Numbered from the stretch's first letter, positions 7,815 through 16,323 are shown. The stretch: 64,000 nucleotides of DNA from Anaerolineaceae bacterium (GCA_009885945.1 VFJR01000060.1:26717-90716); one strand, 5' to 3'. Program-made: numbers and translations. Notes: generated from the sequence alone by a model not told the origin.

Positions 7815-8645
7815 ATGGAAGAACTCAAAGAGTATCAAAGCCATAAGCTGCGAATGTTATTCCCGGAGTACAAATGGGACTATATCGCAGATGCAATTCT
7901 GGAAGGCTCAATGGGGAAAGTGCTGGTTAATAATGCGGAAAACCCTCAGGTTGTAGCTTTAAGTATATATGAAAACAAGATTCAAATACTTGGTGGTGAT
8001 GCTAAACATCCAGCCGCCCGCGAATACTTGTCCGCGTTACCTCGGTTCACAATGCTGTGGGTAGGCGCGCAAGAGTGGAAGACTTTGCTAGATGAAGTTC
8101 ACCAAGGAAAAGTGATTACCCTAAAACGATATGCTTTTAGCAGTGAAAGTTTAGATTTAAGCCGATTGAATGGGTTGAAATTACAACTTTCTGATCGCTT
8201 CAAAATTGAACGGATTGATTTGCATCGCGCCCAGCAGATCGCGCTTAAAAAGAGTGAATTGACTGAAAATCACCTGACCTGCTTTACTTCGCCCGAAGAT
8301 TTTATCAAGCGTGGCTTTGGGTATTGCGCATTGGAAAATGAGAAAATAGTGTGCCTTGCTTCTACATGGGCAGTTTGCTCTAATGGGATTGAAGTACAAG
8401 TCAACACACATAAGAAATATCGTGGGCAAAGTCTAGCGTCAGCTACTAGTGCCGCTTTGATTGTTGAATGCCTTGAAAATAACATTGACCCTAATTGGGA
8501 TGCTGCAACTGAAATGTCAGCCGGTTTAGCAAAAAAGTTAGGTTATGTACCAAAAGGTGAATACGATACGTATTTCTATACTGGTTCACGTTTCTTGGTA
8601 AATCTTCGAAATTTTTTGCGTAGAATTCGGGGCAAAGAAGTTTGA
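7815..8645 (+). CDS. GNAT acetyltransferase (ZmaR-like)
   Basis: 276 residues. The C-terminal ~100 residues carry a GNAT acetyl-CoA site, with VNTHKKYRGQSLASATSAAL standing in for the Q/R-x-x-G-x-G/A loop, preceded by the ENHLTCF and GFGYCALENEKIVCLAS strands. The first ~150 residues are a separate alpha/beta region typical of the GNAT_acetyltran group that includes the zwittermicin resistance protein ZmaR. The acceptor is unknown. It stands alone between hairpin-rich spacers, like the genes that follow. Confidence 0.75.
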   Translation: MEELKEYQSHKLRMLFPEYKWDYIADAILEGSMGKVLVNNAENPQVVALSIYENKIQILGGDAKHPAAREYLSALPRFTMLWVGAQEWKTLLDEVHQGKVITLKRYAFSSESLDLSRLNGLKLQLSDRFKIERIDLHRAQQIALKKSELTENHLTCFTSPEDFIKRGFGYCALENEKIVCLASTWAVCSNGIEVQVNTHKKYRGQSLASATSAALIVECLENNIDPNWDAATEMSAGLAKKLGYVPKGEYDTYFYTGSRFLVNLRNFLRRIRGKEV

Positions 8646-8727
8646 AAATACAATTAGAATTGTTTATTCCGGTGCATTTTGAGGTATATCGAGTTTCGAG
8701 AAATCGGGCAGATAGCCAGTAACCGCA

Positions 8728-8902
8728 GGCTAACAAAGCGTGCAGCAACTGTCTTGAAAGTCAAGAGCAAAAGCACCATTAAAGGGAAAAGCATTTCGCG
8801 CAGCGTGGCTTCGAGTTTTTTTCTACTCCCAAGCAGAGTCCACGTCCGCCCCAGCGCCAAAGTCCCCTTTAAGGGATGCTCCGCGAACGCAAACCGTTGA
8901 AC
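8728..8902 (+). repeat. attC-like spacer (degenerate) after the acetyltransferase gene
   Basis: GGCTAACAAAGCG at 8728-8740 and GTTGAAC at 8896-8902 are in the places of integron core sites RYYYAAC and GTTRRRY; the first has one mismatch. Inner parts are loosely complementary (CCATTAAAGGG near 8773-8783 with CCCTTTAAGGGATG near 8865-8878; CGTGG near 8804 with CCACG near 8839). The length of 175 bp suits a long attC. Inference only; no integrase gene is in the window. Confidence 0.35.
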
Positions 8903-8957
8903 TAAGCGCTGGAACAAAGCTCCTGCATAATCTTGCAATTCAAACAATGAGACAATT

Positions 8958-9575
8958 ATGGCAGCATCAAACACTAACTCACGATTAGAAGCCTTTTGCG
9001 ATGGGGTATTCGCAATCGCATTAACACTATTGATTATTGATATTAAAATTCCTTCAAGCGAAACGATCAATACAACAAATGAATTTTGGCTTGCACTTCA
9101 ACATCTTCTCCCATCTGTTTTTGCTTTTCTTTTAAGTTTTATGATTATCTTAATTAGCTGGGTCAATCATCATGCTGCGTTAACCTTAATCCATAAATCA
9201 TCTCACAGCTTTATCTATGCAAATGGGTTTATGTTACTAACGATCGTTATTCTTCCTTTTCCAACGGCTTTGTTAAGTAAATATCTTTTTACAAATCATG
9301 CCGCACCCGCTGTTGTTCTTTATGCTGTGATCAATGTTTTGAATGCGATCTCTTGGATACTTTTATCTAAAACAGCGCTTAAGCCTAACCCATTAACGAA
9401 AAACGAGAAATCAACTCATGCCATGCGCATCATTCTGAGAAATGGTTATTTTGCGTTAGTTATTTATACGCTTTGTGTAATTATGGCTTTTTGGTTTCCG
9501 CTAGTTGTTGCGCTTCTGCTCACAGCAATTTGGATTGGTTGGTTGTTTTTTGGCATAAATATTAAAGACGAATAA
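8958..9575 (+). CDS. TMEM175-like potassium channel (DUF1211)
   Basis: The start RLEAFCDGVFAIALTLLIIDI carries the pore-lining family motif F-S/C-D-G-V-F-A-I-A-x-T-L-L in the first helix. The 205-residue protein has six predicted membrane helices, the size of one repeat of the bacterial TMEM175 proteins that assemble as tetrameric, potassium-leak-type channels lacking a canonical selectivity filter. It is flanked by spacer sequences with attC-like cores and sits in a run of single-gene units. The start at 8958 has no clear ribosome site. Confidence 0.82.
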   Translation: MAASNTNSRLEAFCDGVFAIALTLLIIDIKIPSSETINTTNEFWLALQHLLPSVFAFLLSFMIILISWVNHHAALTLIHKSSHSFIYANGFMLLTIVILPFPTALLSKYLFTNHAAPAVVLYAVINVLNAISWILLSKTALKPNPLTKNEKSTHAMRIILRNGYFALVIYTLCVIMAFWFPLVVALLLTAIWIGWLFFGINIKDE

Positions 9576-9586
9576 AAATATCTGCC

Positions 9587-9658
9587 GCCTAACAAACGCG
9601 CGCTGGGGATTCCGTAAGAGCATTGAGGTAGGCAGATGGGTTCGTCGTCATTTTGGGC
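9587..9658 (+). repeat. attC-like spacer (degenerate) after the TMEM175 gene
   Basis: GCCTAAC at 9587-9593 fits the integron core RYYYAAC exactly, and TTTGGGC at 9652-9658 differs by one base from GTTGGGC (GTTRRRY). The 72-bp separation is that of a standard 59-base element, and ACGCGCGC after the left core can partly pair with the sequence before the right core. Confidence 0.35.
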
Positions 9659-9717
9659 AGTTCCTTGCAAAGTCTACAGTAATGTCAAACCATTCTTTCA
9701 AAATGTAGAGGCAAAAA

Positions 9718-10134
9718 ATGTCTGAGCTAAAAACAAAAGTTAATACTGCCAGCGTCGAAAAATTCCTCAACTCTGTTGCAGCTGAGCAAGCCCGCAAAGA
9801 TTGTTATGAAATCCTCAAGATCATGAAACAAGTAACAAAAGAAGAACCGAAAATGTGGGGAGCGAGCATTGTTGGGTTTGGCAGTTATCACTACAAAGGC
9901 GCCAGTGGACGTGAAGGTGATTGGATGTTGACGGGCTTCTCGCCTCGTAAACAAAACCTAACCTTGTATTTAATGGGCGGCTTTGAAGCACATAAAGATT
10001 TACTTAAAAAGCTTGGAAAATATAAAACCAGCGTAGGCTGTTTATATATCAAAAAGTTAGAGGATGTGGATAAGAAAGTTTTGAAAGAACTGGTGACTGA
10101 GTCTGTGAAAAGGATGAAGAAGGCTGCAAAGTAA
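9718..10134 (+). CDS. DUF1801 domain protein
   Basis: The 138-residue protein shows the DUF1801/YdhG-type fold: a helical N-terminus, WGASIVGFGSYHYKGASGREGDW, and FSPRKQNLTLYLMGG followed by the lysine-rich GKYKTSVGCLYIKKLEDVD. Function in this family is not established; members are small soluble proteins often found in mobile cassettes and phage-like accessory DNA. It begins 17 codons after a spacer with an attC-like core, and GTTAGGC at 10171-10177 lies just downstream. Confidence 0.8.
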   Translation: MSELKTKVNTASVEKFLNSVAAEQARKDCYEILKIMKQVTKEEPKMWGASIVGFGSYHYKGASGREGDWMLTGFSPRKQNLTLYLMGGFEAHKDLLKKLGKYKTSVGCLYIKKLEDVDKKVLKELVTESVKRMKKAAK

Positions 10135-10224
10135 AGAATCTGCCATACTCACCGAATCGCTGCTTAAAATGTTAGGCGCTTCTCTTGTAAATTGGGAATA
10201 AAGTAAACAAACCATCTAAGAGGG

Positions 10225-10305
10225 TTTGTTCAAAAACAACTTGAACTCTTTTGTTCACTTTCAAGGGCGTTTTACCCTAAATTGAGCAACTTGTTTTTGG
10301 ACAAA
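10225..10305. repeat. Inverted repeat with a central hairpin
   Basis: TTTGTTCAAAAACAA (10225-10239) and TTGTTTTTGGACAAA (10291-10305) are complementary with one mismatch, and AGGGC...CCCT pairs in the middle. This looks like a small non-coding mobile hairpin or a terminator derived from one. Confidence 0.5.
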
Positions 10306-10360
10306 GACTTAGTGGAACTTTATAGACCCGCCATTCGTCATTTCCTGCAAGGAGATGACA

Positions 10361-11044
10361 ATGAATAAAACATTAACCATATTGATAATTGCTTTAATAA
10401 TTAATGCTTGTGCTCCACTCGTGACTGCTGTTCCTGTGCCTGCCGCCGCCCCAATTGAAATTGCGTTCCCAACTTCTGCATCACCATCAAACACTATAGT
10501 TAAAAAAGTGTTGATTGCCGATAAATATTTAATTGAAATTCCCGAAGATTTCACTGTCCATGAAAATATTTCAAGTTCTACTACAACAGTTCCAATATAT
10601 CGGATTGAAGAATCAAATGGTGCGAGTTTTGATATTATAGTGCACCCATATCTTGTTTCTTCATCGCTTATACCGGGCAAATGTGTTGTCTCAACAGATT
10701 TTGATGCAGGGGCAACACCTGCTCCGATCTTTTGCGAAGGACTAGAGCTAATCAATTTATTCACAATTTCCGAAGATTGGACTGTAAAATATAGAGGAGT
10801 AATTAGCGATTTATCACTACTGCTTTGCACGGCGAATTCACCTTGTCCAGTTGAAGTACCATCTGAAACAAGGTATTCAACAACTTATGTATTCGTTGTC
10901 GCCGATAAATCTCTTAGCACTATACTTGAGTTTTACGTTGGCGATGCTTTTCGCAGCCCATCCAATGAAATAGACGGCTTTGAAGGATTAGGATCTGTTT
11001 TACATGATTCGATCATTCCTTCACTCTCAATAAGAAATCCATAA
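10361..11044 (+). CDS. Lipoprotein of unknown function
   Basis: The AAGGAG at 10349-10354 abuts an upstream ATG (10355) but stands 6 nt from ATG 10361, so the latter is chosen. The first 16 residues form a lipoprotein signal ending in the lipobox IINAC. A Pro/Ala/Ser linker follows, then about 190 residues of mostly beta character (EIPEDFTVHENISS, IYRIEESNGASFDIIVHPY) with two cysteines that could form a disulfide. No family is recognised. It is probably anchored on the outside of the cytoplasmic membrane. Confidence 0.7.
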   Translation: MNKTLTILIIALIINACAPLVTAVPVPAAAPIEIAFPTSASPSNTIVKKVLIADKYLIEIPEDFTVHENISSSTTTVPIYRIEESNGASFDIIVHPYLVSSSLIPGKCVVSTDFDAGATPAPIFCEGLELINLFTISEDWTVKYRGVISDLSLLLCTANSPCPVEVPSETRYSTTYVFVVADKSLSTILEFYVGDAFRSPSNEIDGFEGLGSVLHDSIIPSLSIRNP

Positions 11045-11111
11045 CATTCAAAATCTAAATTTCTGCTTTATGGTAAGTTATCAAAAAAGCTTAAGGTTAT
11101 AATTCAATAAA

Positions 11112-11140
11112 ACATGCCCTCAATAAAATTGAGGGCATGT
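11112..11140. terminator. Perfect 12-bp hairpin without a T tract
   Basis: ACATGCCCTCAA (11112-11123) and TTGAGGGCATGT (11129-11140) pair exactly around a 5-nt loop. There is no T run on either side, so it may be a transcript-end stabiliser or a mobile hairpin rather than an intrinsic terminator. Confidence 0.45.
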
Positions 11141-11219
11141 TGAAATACACACCTGTTAGTATTCACTCAAGAGACGATGTCGCAAACTGCTGAACGCATA
11201 CAAAGGAATAATTTAAAAC

Positions 11220-11711
11220 ATGAATGCAAATGCCTTTCGCCATTTTTATAATTATCACTTTTCTGAAAATCGCAAAATATGGGAGGGTTATGTTGTTTCG
11301 CTATCTTATGAACAATTTACTCAAGATGCAAAATACTCGCATGGATCTGTTAGAGACCAGATCATTCACCTGATGAATGTGGATGATGCTTGGTTTGGCG
11401 GTCTGCGTGGCGTTGAAGTTGCGGAATCATATGAGCCTGCCTCCTCTGATGATCGGGAAATCATCCGCGCACGCTGGGATAGTGTTGAGCAAACCATACG
11501 TGATTATCTTGCGAAATTACAGGATGAAATGTTGTTTGATAAGCCGATTAAAGAACCAGAAGAAGATAAAGACCTTGTTCTATGGCAAGTGCTTCTGCAT
11601 GTAGCGAATCATGGCACAGATCACCGTGCTCAGCTTCTTAGACTGCTAAATGATATGGGAGTCAAGACAACCTCTCAAGATTACATTTTTTACGTCTACG
11701 AAAACTTATAA
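11220..11711 (+). CDS. DinB-family protein
   Basis: The 163-residue protein is a four-helix DinB/YfiT-type fold. The putative metal-binding histidines appear in IIHLMNVDDAWF and in HVANHGTDHRAQLLRLL, the C-terminal signature of the family. Members are metal-dependent and often act as thiol-dependent S-transferases, for example with bacillithiol or mycothiol, but the substrate here is unknown. A second DinB gene lies at 12352 and a VOC gene between them, so the three may form a small detoxification set. Confidence 0.85.
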   Translation: MNANAFRHFYNYHFSENRKIWEGYVVSLSYEQFTQDAKYSHGSVRDQIIHLMNVDDAWFGGLRGVEVAESYEPASSDDREIIRARWDSVEQTIRDYLAKLQDEMLFDKPIKEPEEDKDLVLWQVLLHVANHGTDHRAQLLRLLNDMGVKTTSQDYIFYVYENL

Positions 11712-11790
11712 TTTCTTTTGATATACGCATCCCTTTAGCTGGTGTAAGATAAAAACATAAGCACTAATACGAATCAGATTGGAATAAGAC

Positions 11791-12180
11791 ATGCCTGTTA
11801 TCGGTTTCAACCATTACAACCTTTGCGCAGACCGCGCCCTGCTTGATAAACTGCGAGACTTTTATGTTAACGTGATCGGATTACAGCCAGGCTATCGTCC
11901 GCCGTTTCAAGGCTTCGGATATTGGTTATATCTTGGGGATCAAGCTGTTTTGCATCTCTCAGAATCAGAGCCGCAAGATGTTCGACCAGTGCATGTGATT
12001 AGCACATTTGATCATTTGGCATTCACGTGCGTCAGCCGTGTTGAGATGGAAGCGCATCTTCAAAAGCATCAGGTGCAATTCATACATGCGCAAATCCCAG
12101 ATGCGGGCAATCGTCAATTGTTTTTCAACGATCCTGCTGGCAATAAAATTGAATTGAACTTTGCGCCAAGTGATGACTAA
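11791..12180 (+). CDS. VOC-family (glyoxalase/bleomycin resistance) protein
   Basis: 129 residues with the paired beta-alpha-beta-beta-beta modules of the vicinal oxygen chelate fold: GFNHYNLCADRALLDKLRDFYVNVIGL at the start, FDHLAFTCVSRVEMEAHL in the middle, and FFNDPAGNKIELNF at the end, where H and E residues would bind the metal. Such proteins are glyoxalases, thiol S-transferases (FosA, FosB) or dioxygenases. The C-terminal DPAGNKIE motif favours a functional metal site. Substrate not predictable. Confidence 0.85.
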   Translation: MPVIGFNHYNLCADRALLDKLRDFYVNVIGLQPGYRPPFQGFGYWLYLGDQAVLHLSESEPQDVRPVHVISTFDHLAFTCVSRVEMEAHLQKHQVQFIHAQIPDAGNRQLFFNDPAGNKIELNFAPSDD

Positions 12181-12182
12181 AT

Positions 12183-12310
12183 AATAGGTATTATCAGGAA
12201 TAATCCACAGACACTGTAATCGCAGAGTATTTCTCAGATTGCACAGAGTTGAAATTTACAAGAGAAAGGTCTGCGAAGATCTGTGTAGTCTGTGGATAAA
12301 GTCTAATACC
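12183..12310. repeat. Imperfect inverted-repeat element of the TCCACAGAC family
   Basis: GGTATTATCAGGAATAATCCACAGAC at 12187 onward is mirrored by GTCTGTGGATAAAGTCTAATACC ending near 12310, and between them ATCGCAGAG and TTCTCAGATTGCACAGA-type words face GTCTGCGAAGATCTGTG. The same word set (ATCCGCAGATTA, CACAG, CTCAGATT) occurs at 30601-30640 and 43337-43405, so this is a dispersed non-coding family. Confidence 0.6.
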
Positions 12311-12351
12311 ATAAACATGGAAGAATATTCCAAAGAAAGGCAATAAGAGTT

Positions 12352-12861
12352 ATGGAAATCAAACCCTATATTACTGAGATCTATCAATATAATTATTGGG
12401 CAAATAAGCGTTATCTTGCCGTAGCAGAAACACTGACCCAAGAACAGCTCTTTCATAAACATGGACATTCTTGGGAGAGTGTTCACGCGATTCTCGTGCA
12501 CATGATGAGCTCGGAACAAATGTGGCCCCAACGTTGGCGCGGTGAGCAGATTATTTTGCTGGATGCAAAAGATTTTCCTACAGCTGAATCTATTCTCAAT
12601 ACTTGGCTAAAAGTGGAAGAAAACATCCTGGCATTTCTTGCGAATCAAAGTGATGAAAGTTTGCAGAAGCCCACTTCGTATACCAATCCTAAAGGCGAGA
12701 CCTTTACTTTGCCGCTCTGGCAGATGATGGCGCATGTGCCCAACCATAATACCCATCATCGCGGTGAACTGGCGGCAATGTTCGCGTTAATGAACATTGC
12801 TCATCCTGAAGAAGAAGTAGTGCAATATTTTTTGAATGCCAGTGGTCAAAAAAAGTTTTAA
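12352..12861 (+). CDS. DinB-family protein (second copy type)
   Basis: A 169-residue four-helix DinB protein. The start YITEIYQYNYWANKRYLAVAETL is the usual family opening, with HMMSSEQMWPQRW and HVPNHNTHHRGELAAMF giving the three candidate metal-binding histidines. It is distinct in sequence from the DinB protein at 11220, so the pair is not a recent tandem duplication. It ends 28 bp before pyrD. Confidence 0.87.
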   Translation: MEIKPYITEIYQYNYWANKRYLAVAETLTQEQLFHKHGHSWESVHAILVHMMSSEQMWPQRWRGEQIILLDAKDFPTAESILNTWLKVEENILAFLANQSDESLQKPTSYTNPKGETFTLPLWQMMAHVPNHNTHHRGELAAMFALMNIAHPEEEVVQYFLNASGQKKF

Positions 12862-12889
12862 TAGCGTACCCTTACAAATAGAAAAATAA

Positions 12890-13915
12890 ATGTATTTCCT
12901 TATTCGCCCTTTTCTTTTCAAGCTGGATCCTGAACGTTCACACGCGCTTTCTTTGCAGGCATTAAGGCTGGCAGGGAAAATTCCTGAAGTGCGCTGGATA
13001 TTGCAGAAGATATATTCAGCTCCGCAAAAACTAGTGGAAGCCTTTGGATTAAAATTTAAGAATCCAATTGGGCTTGCCGCTGGATATGATAAGGATGGCT
13101 TAGCCATGCGCGGACTCACTGCGCTGGGGTTTGGTCACGTGGAAATTGGCACGGTCACGCCTCAGCCTCAGCTTGGCAATCCATCTCCGCGCGTTTTTCG
13201 GCTTGTCGAGGATGAAGCTGTGGTCAATCGCATGGGCTTCCCATCAAGAGGCGCTGAATTTTTGCAAAGACGATTGGATATTGTCTTGCAGAAAAATATG
13301 GCAGGTTGTATGCTGGGTATTAATCTCGGCAAAAATAAAGATACACCCAACGAAGAAGCAGTTTTAGATTATCTCTCATTGCTGCAAAGTTTTGCTAAAT
13401 ATGCAAACTATTTGACCATAAATGTCAGTTCGCCAAATACAGTCGGCTTGCGTCAATTACAGGGACGAGCCGCGTTGGAAAGTTTACTTACTCAATTGCA
13501 TCATCAACGTGTGATTGAAGAAAAAGCATTGCAAAAGAAATTGCCTATCTTGGTAAAACTTGCGCCAGATTTAACAGATGCCGAGTTGAATGATGCTCTT
13601 GAAGCCATTCTAAATGCTAACATGGATGGCGTAATTGTTACCAACACAACGCTTGCGCGCGAGGGGCTCGTATCAAAGCATCAGCTTGAAGCAGGCGGCT
13701 TAAGTGGCAGCCCGCTTAGGCTTAAGAGCGAAGCGGTTCTTCATCAAACGATTAAGCTTTTAAATGGAAAAATTCCAGTGGTTAGCGCGGGTGGAATTAT
13801 GAACCCTGAAGATGCGCATAAGCGCTTGGAGATGGGCGCGGTGTTGGTACAAATTTATAGCGGCATGATCTATTATGGTCCTGGGCTTGCAAAAGCAATC
13901 GCAAGGTTTATCTAG
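12890..13915 (+). CDS. pyrD: Dihydroorotate dehydrogenase (quinone), class 2
   Basis: PyrD oxidises dihydroorotate to orotate, passing electrons to quinone, in pyrimidine synthesis. The class 2 features are all present: an N-terminal membrane-associated helical segment (1-40, FLIRPFLFKLDPERSH), GLAAGYDKDG, EIGTVTPQPQ.GNP.PR, the FMN-binding NRMGF, the catalytic serine in NVSSPNTVGLRQLQ, NTT, and AGGIM followed by GA.LVQIYSG. The 341-residue length is normal. The neighbouring genes are not in pyrimidine synthesis. Confidence 0.96.
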   Translation: MYFLIRPFLFKLDPERSHALSLQALRLAGKIPEVRWILQKIYSAPQKLVEAFGLKFKNPIGLAAGYDKDGLAMRGLTALGFGHVEIGTVTPQPQLGNPSPRVFRLVEDEAVVNRMGFPSRGAEFLQRRLDIVLQKNMAGCMLGINLGKNKDTPNEEAVLDYLSLLQSFAKYANYLTINVSSPNTVGLRQLQGRAALESLLTQLHHQRVIEEKALQKKLPILVKLAPDLTDAELNDALEAILNANMDGVIVTNTTLAREGLVSKHQLEAGGLSGSPLRLKSEAVLHQTIKLLNGKIPVVSAGGIMNPEDAHKRLEMGAVLVQIYSGMIYYGPGLAKAIARFI

Positions 13916-13926
13916 TTTTTTTGTGG

Positions 13927-13932
13927 TATATT
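13927..13932 (+). promoter_or_regulatory. -10 element, leaderless start of the gene at 13941
   Basis: TATATT ends 8 nt before ATG 13941, with no Shine-Dalgarno between. Confidence 0.4.
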
Positions 13933-13940
13933 CCCCGTCT

Positions 13941-14297
13941 ATGGAAAAAATAACCATAATCGAAGGTCCGCCGCCCGTGTTCGAACACGCTAACGATGGC
14001 TGGGCAATGAGCTTAAATGAAGGTCCTGCTTTGTCTGTGCCTGCGCTGACTCGTTTGCGCACTTTCAATGGGCGTGCGCTAATAGAGCGCTGTTATCGCG
14101 CGTGGAGCACGAAATCGCAGATTCATTTACATTATCGTGATGATATGGGTCTTGAGCAAACCGCGCCGATCCTTGCGGCACGAAATGTAAAAACCGAAGA
14201 AGGCGATGTGCTTTTGTTGTGGGTCTACATGCAGCGTGACAGTGTTGAATATGAACTTGACGCTGACGACGATGACAACATGGATGACCTGATTTGA
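13941..14297 (+). CDS. Small acidic-tailed protein of unknown function
   Basis: 118 residues from the ATG at 13941; the frame is also open upstream into pyrD, but this start gives a compact protein and a -10 element sits 8 nt ahead of it. The body (ITIIEGPPPVFEHANDGWA, then FNGRALIERCYRAW, then a beta-rich LLLWVYMQRDS) looks like a small alpha/beta domain. The tail EYELDADDDDNMDDLI is highly acidic, as in small chaperone-like or RNA-polymerase-associated proteins. No family is recognised. A terminator follows at 14317. Confidence 0.7.
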   Translation: MEKITIIEGPPPVFEHANDGWAMSLNEGPALSVPALTRLRTFNGRALIERCYRAWSTKSQIHLHYRDDMGLEQTAPILAARNVKTEEGDVLLLWVYMQRDSVEYELDADDDDNMDDLI

Positions 14298-14316
14298 GCC
14301 ACTTGTGATAAGGATG

Positions 14317-14343
14317 ACCGAGCTGAAAGGCTCGGTTTTTTTA
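14317..14343 (+). terminator. Rho-independent terminator
   Basis: ACCGAGC (14317-14323) / GCTCGGT (14330-14336) with a 6-nt loop and a T run directly after. Confidence 0.85.
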
Positions 14344-14428
14344 TACCTGCGCTTCTTCCCGCCTAAGCCCGATTCTTTACAATGGGCGTTTCCTTATTTG
14401 ATGCTGGTGACTTAAGCTAGCTATTACG

Positions 14429-14457
14429 TTGACGATGACATGTTCACGTGATAAAAT
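14429..14457 (+). promoter_or_regulatory. Promoter of tRNA-Lys
   Basis: TTGACG (14429-14434), a 17-bp spacer, and TAAAAT (14452-14457), ending 19 bp before the tRNA 5' end. Confidence 0.6.
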
Positions 14458-14476
14458 GCACACCGCTCAAGAAGAT

Positions 14477-14548
14477 GGGCGCGTAGCTCAATGGCAGAGC
14501 AGTAGCCTTTTAAGCTATTTGTTGAGAGTTCGACCCTCTCCGCGCTCA
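14477..14548 (+). tRNA. tRNA-Lys (anticodon TTT)
   Basis: 72 nt with acceptor stem GGGCGCG/CGCGCTC (one G-T pair), a D arm AGCTCAATGGCAGAGC, an anticodon stem GTAGC/GCTAT around the loop CTTTTAA (anticodon TTT), and T arm GAGAG-TTCGACC-CTCTC. Discriminator A; CCA is not encoded. Confidence 0.94.
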
Positions 14549-14550
14549 CA

Positions 14551-14579
14551 AAAAAATCCTCCCAACGGAGGATTTTTTT
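14551..14579 (+). terminator. Terminator of tRNA-Lys
   Basis: AAAAATCCTCC / GGAGGATTTTT around CAAC, ending in seven T; starts 3 nt after the tRNA. The A run makes it bidirectional, so it can also end the minus-strand operon whose last stop is at 14605. Confidence 0.85.
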
Positions 14580-14604
14580 GTTATATAAACTCGTCTTAAA
14601 AGAT

Positions 14605-15381
14605 TTACGCTAATTCCTTTAATAGCATATCGTAAATTCCTGGGGCCGCGGCGATCACAGATTGTGGTGCAGAAATGTAATCGGCGTTCCCTTGTACATT
14701 GGTGACGCGTGCGCCGCCCTCTTCGGCGATCAATCCGCCCGCGGCTACATCCCATGGTTTGAGCGATAATTCCCAGAAGGCGTCAAAACGACCTGCACCT
14801 ACATAGGCAGCGTCCAGTGCGGCAGAGCCAAGCCTGCGTACGCCTTGAGTCATTTTTGCGAGTCGTTCAAAATTCTTAAAGTTATCCAGTTTGGTGTTCC
14901 ATGTATCGTAGGGGAAGCCAGTTACTAGTAAACTCTTTTGCAGTTCAGTGACAGTAGATGCGCGAATCGTTTTTCCATTAAGCCATGCGCCTTTGCCGCG
15001 TTCGGCGCTGAACATTTCATCACGCAGCGGGTCATACACCGCTCCAAGCTGAACCTGCCCATTGAGCGCATACCCAATTGATACACAAAACATAGGGATA
15101 TGATGTGCGTAATTTACTGTCCCATCCAGCGGATCAACATACCAAACATGATTTTTATTTCCCTGTGTTTCCCCGCTTTCTTCTGCAAGGATGTAATGGT
15201 CAGGGAATTTCTTTTGGATTTCACCGAGCAAGTAGGCTTCAGATTCATGATCCACTTCGGTCACAAGGTCAATTACGCCTTTGAACTTCACTGTATGCTC
15301 ACGTTGATAGCCTGCTCGTAAAATTTCTCCTGCAGCACGTGCCAATAGTTCAAGGTCGTTAAGGGTTGGGGAATTGCTCAT
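14605..15381 (-). CDS. Inositol monophosphatase family protein
   Basis: The start at 15381 is chosen because AGGA lies 5 nt upstream; a GTG at 15396 overlapping the arginase gene is the alternative. Family motifs are complete: the metal-binding EESGE block (ILAEESGETQ), WYVDPLDGTVNYAHHIPMF (DPLDGT), and WDVAAGGLIAEEGG near the C-terminus. The enzyme is Mg-dependent and dephosphorylates inositol-1-phosphate or related sugar phosphates; it could also serve as a CysQ- or NADP-phosphatase-like enzyme. It lies immediately downstream of the arginase gene on the same strand. Confidence 0.9.
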   Translation of the reverse strand: MSNSPTLNDLELLARAAGEILRAGYQREHTVKFKGVIDLVTEVDHESEAYLLGEIQKKFPDHYILAEESGETQGNKNHVWYVDPLDGTVNYAHHIPMFCVSIGYALNGQVQLGAVYDPLRDEMFSAERGKGAWLNGKTIRASTVTELQKSLLVTGFPYDTWNTKLDNFKNFERLAKMTQGVRRLGSAALDAAYVGAGRFDAFWELSLKPWDVAAGGLIAEEGGARVTNVQGNADYISAPQSVIAAAPGIYDMLLKELA

Positions 15382-15388
15382 GGTTATC

Positions 15389-16288
15389 CTATTCACTCCA
15401 GATGCGTTTGCCTAGCGCAGAGAGGATGTATTCCACTGCCAGCGCGGCGGTTTGATTTTGAATATCGAGGATGGCGTTCACTTCTACCATATCCATGCCA
15501 ATTAGTTTGCCTGTTTCAGCGACCATCTCGCAAATGAGATGCCCCTCGCGCTGGGTCAAGCCTGCAGGAACAGGAGTGCCCACCCCCGGCGCGTGCTGTG
15601 GATCCATTGAGTCCATGTCAAATGAAAGATAGATTCCATCTACATCGCGGCTGATGCGTTCAATGGCTTTCTCTACCACAGTAACGAGGCTCATACGGTC
15701 AATCTGTTCCATGCCCATCACCATCACGCCTGCTTTACGTAGGTTTTCTTTTTCGCCGCTGTCAAGATCGCGCGCGCCAATGACCGCGATTTTTTTTGGA
15801 TCAATAACAGGAATAATCTCGTCCCATAATTGCACCAAGCTTTTCTCGCCCATGCCAGAAAGGGCGGCAAGGGGCATGCCATGTATATTGCCAGATGGTG
15901 TAGTTTTGTCTGTGTTAAAGTCTGCGTGAGCGTCTACCCAAATAACGCCAATTTTTTTATGCTTTGCCGCGCCGCGCACAGACCCAAGTGAGATACTGTG
16001 ATCTCCGCCCAATACCAGCGGAAAATTACCCGCTTGTATTGAAGTTGCTACTGAGCCAGCCAACCGCCGCGCCATAGGGACGATGCAGTCAATATATTTT
16101 AGTTTTGGGTTTGTAACCTTACACATTTCTGCAATGGCAACTTCAATATTGCCTTCATCTTCTACTTCATAACCGAGCTCTTCTAGTTTAGGTTGCAGCT
16201 GTGCGTAACGAATTGCGCTGGGTCCCATGTCTACACCGCGGCGGTCTGCGCCAAGGTCTATCGGTACGCCAATGATATTTATTTTCAT
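15389..16288 (-). CDS. rocF: Arginase
   Basis: Arginase hydrolyses arginine to ornithine and urea. The manganese-site motifs are all there: [22 protein letters not shown] with SGNIHGMP, and [10 protein letters not shown] followed by [12 protein letters not shown]. At 299 residues it matches the Bacillus RocF type. It is upstream of the inositol phosphatase gene, with the stop close to that gene's start, and downstream of hutI, pointing to amino-acid nitrogen catabolism in this minus-strand group. Agmatinase is less likely because of the SGNIHGM loop. Confidence 0.92.
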   Translation of the reverse strand: MKINIIGVPIDLGADRRGVDMGPSAIRYAQLQPKLEELGYEVEDEGNIEVAIAEMCKVTNPKLKYIDCIVPMARRLAGSVATSIQAGNFPLVLGGDHSISLGSVRGAAKHKKIGVIWVDAHADFNTDKTTPSGNIHGMPLAALSGMGEKSLVQLWDEIIPVIDPKKIAVIGARDLDSGEKENLRKAGVMVMGMEQIDRMSLVTVVEKAIERISRDVDGIYLSFDMDSMDPQHAPGVGTPVPAGLTQREGHLICEMVAETGKLIGMDMVEVNAILDIQNQTAALAVEYILSALGKRIWSE

Positions 16289-16323
16289 TTTTATTTTTTT
16301 CTCCTAAACAATTTCCATTGTTA

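Noticed and set aside
7459..12861. A functional integron
   Set aside because: There is no integrase gene in the window, several core sites have mismatches and one lacks a partner; only a degenerate resemblance is claimed.
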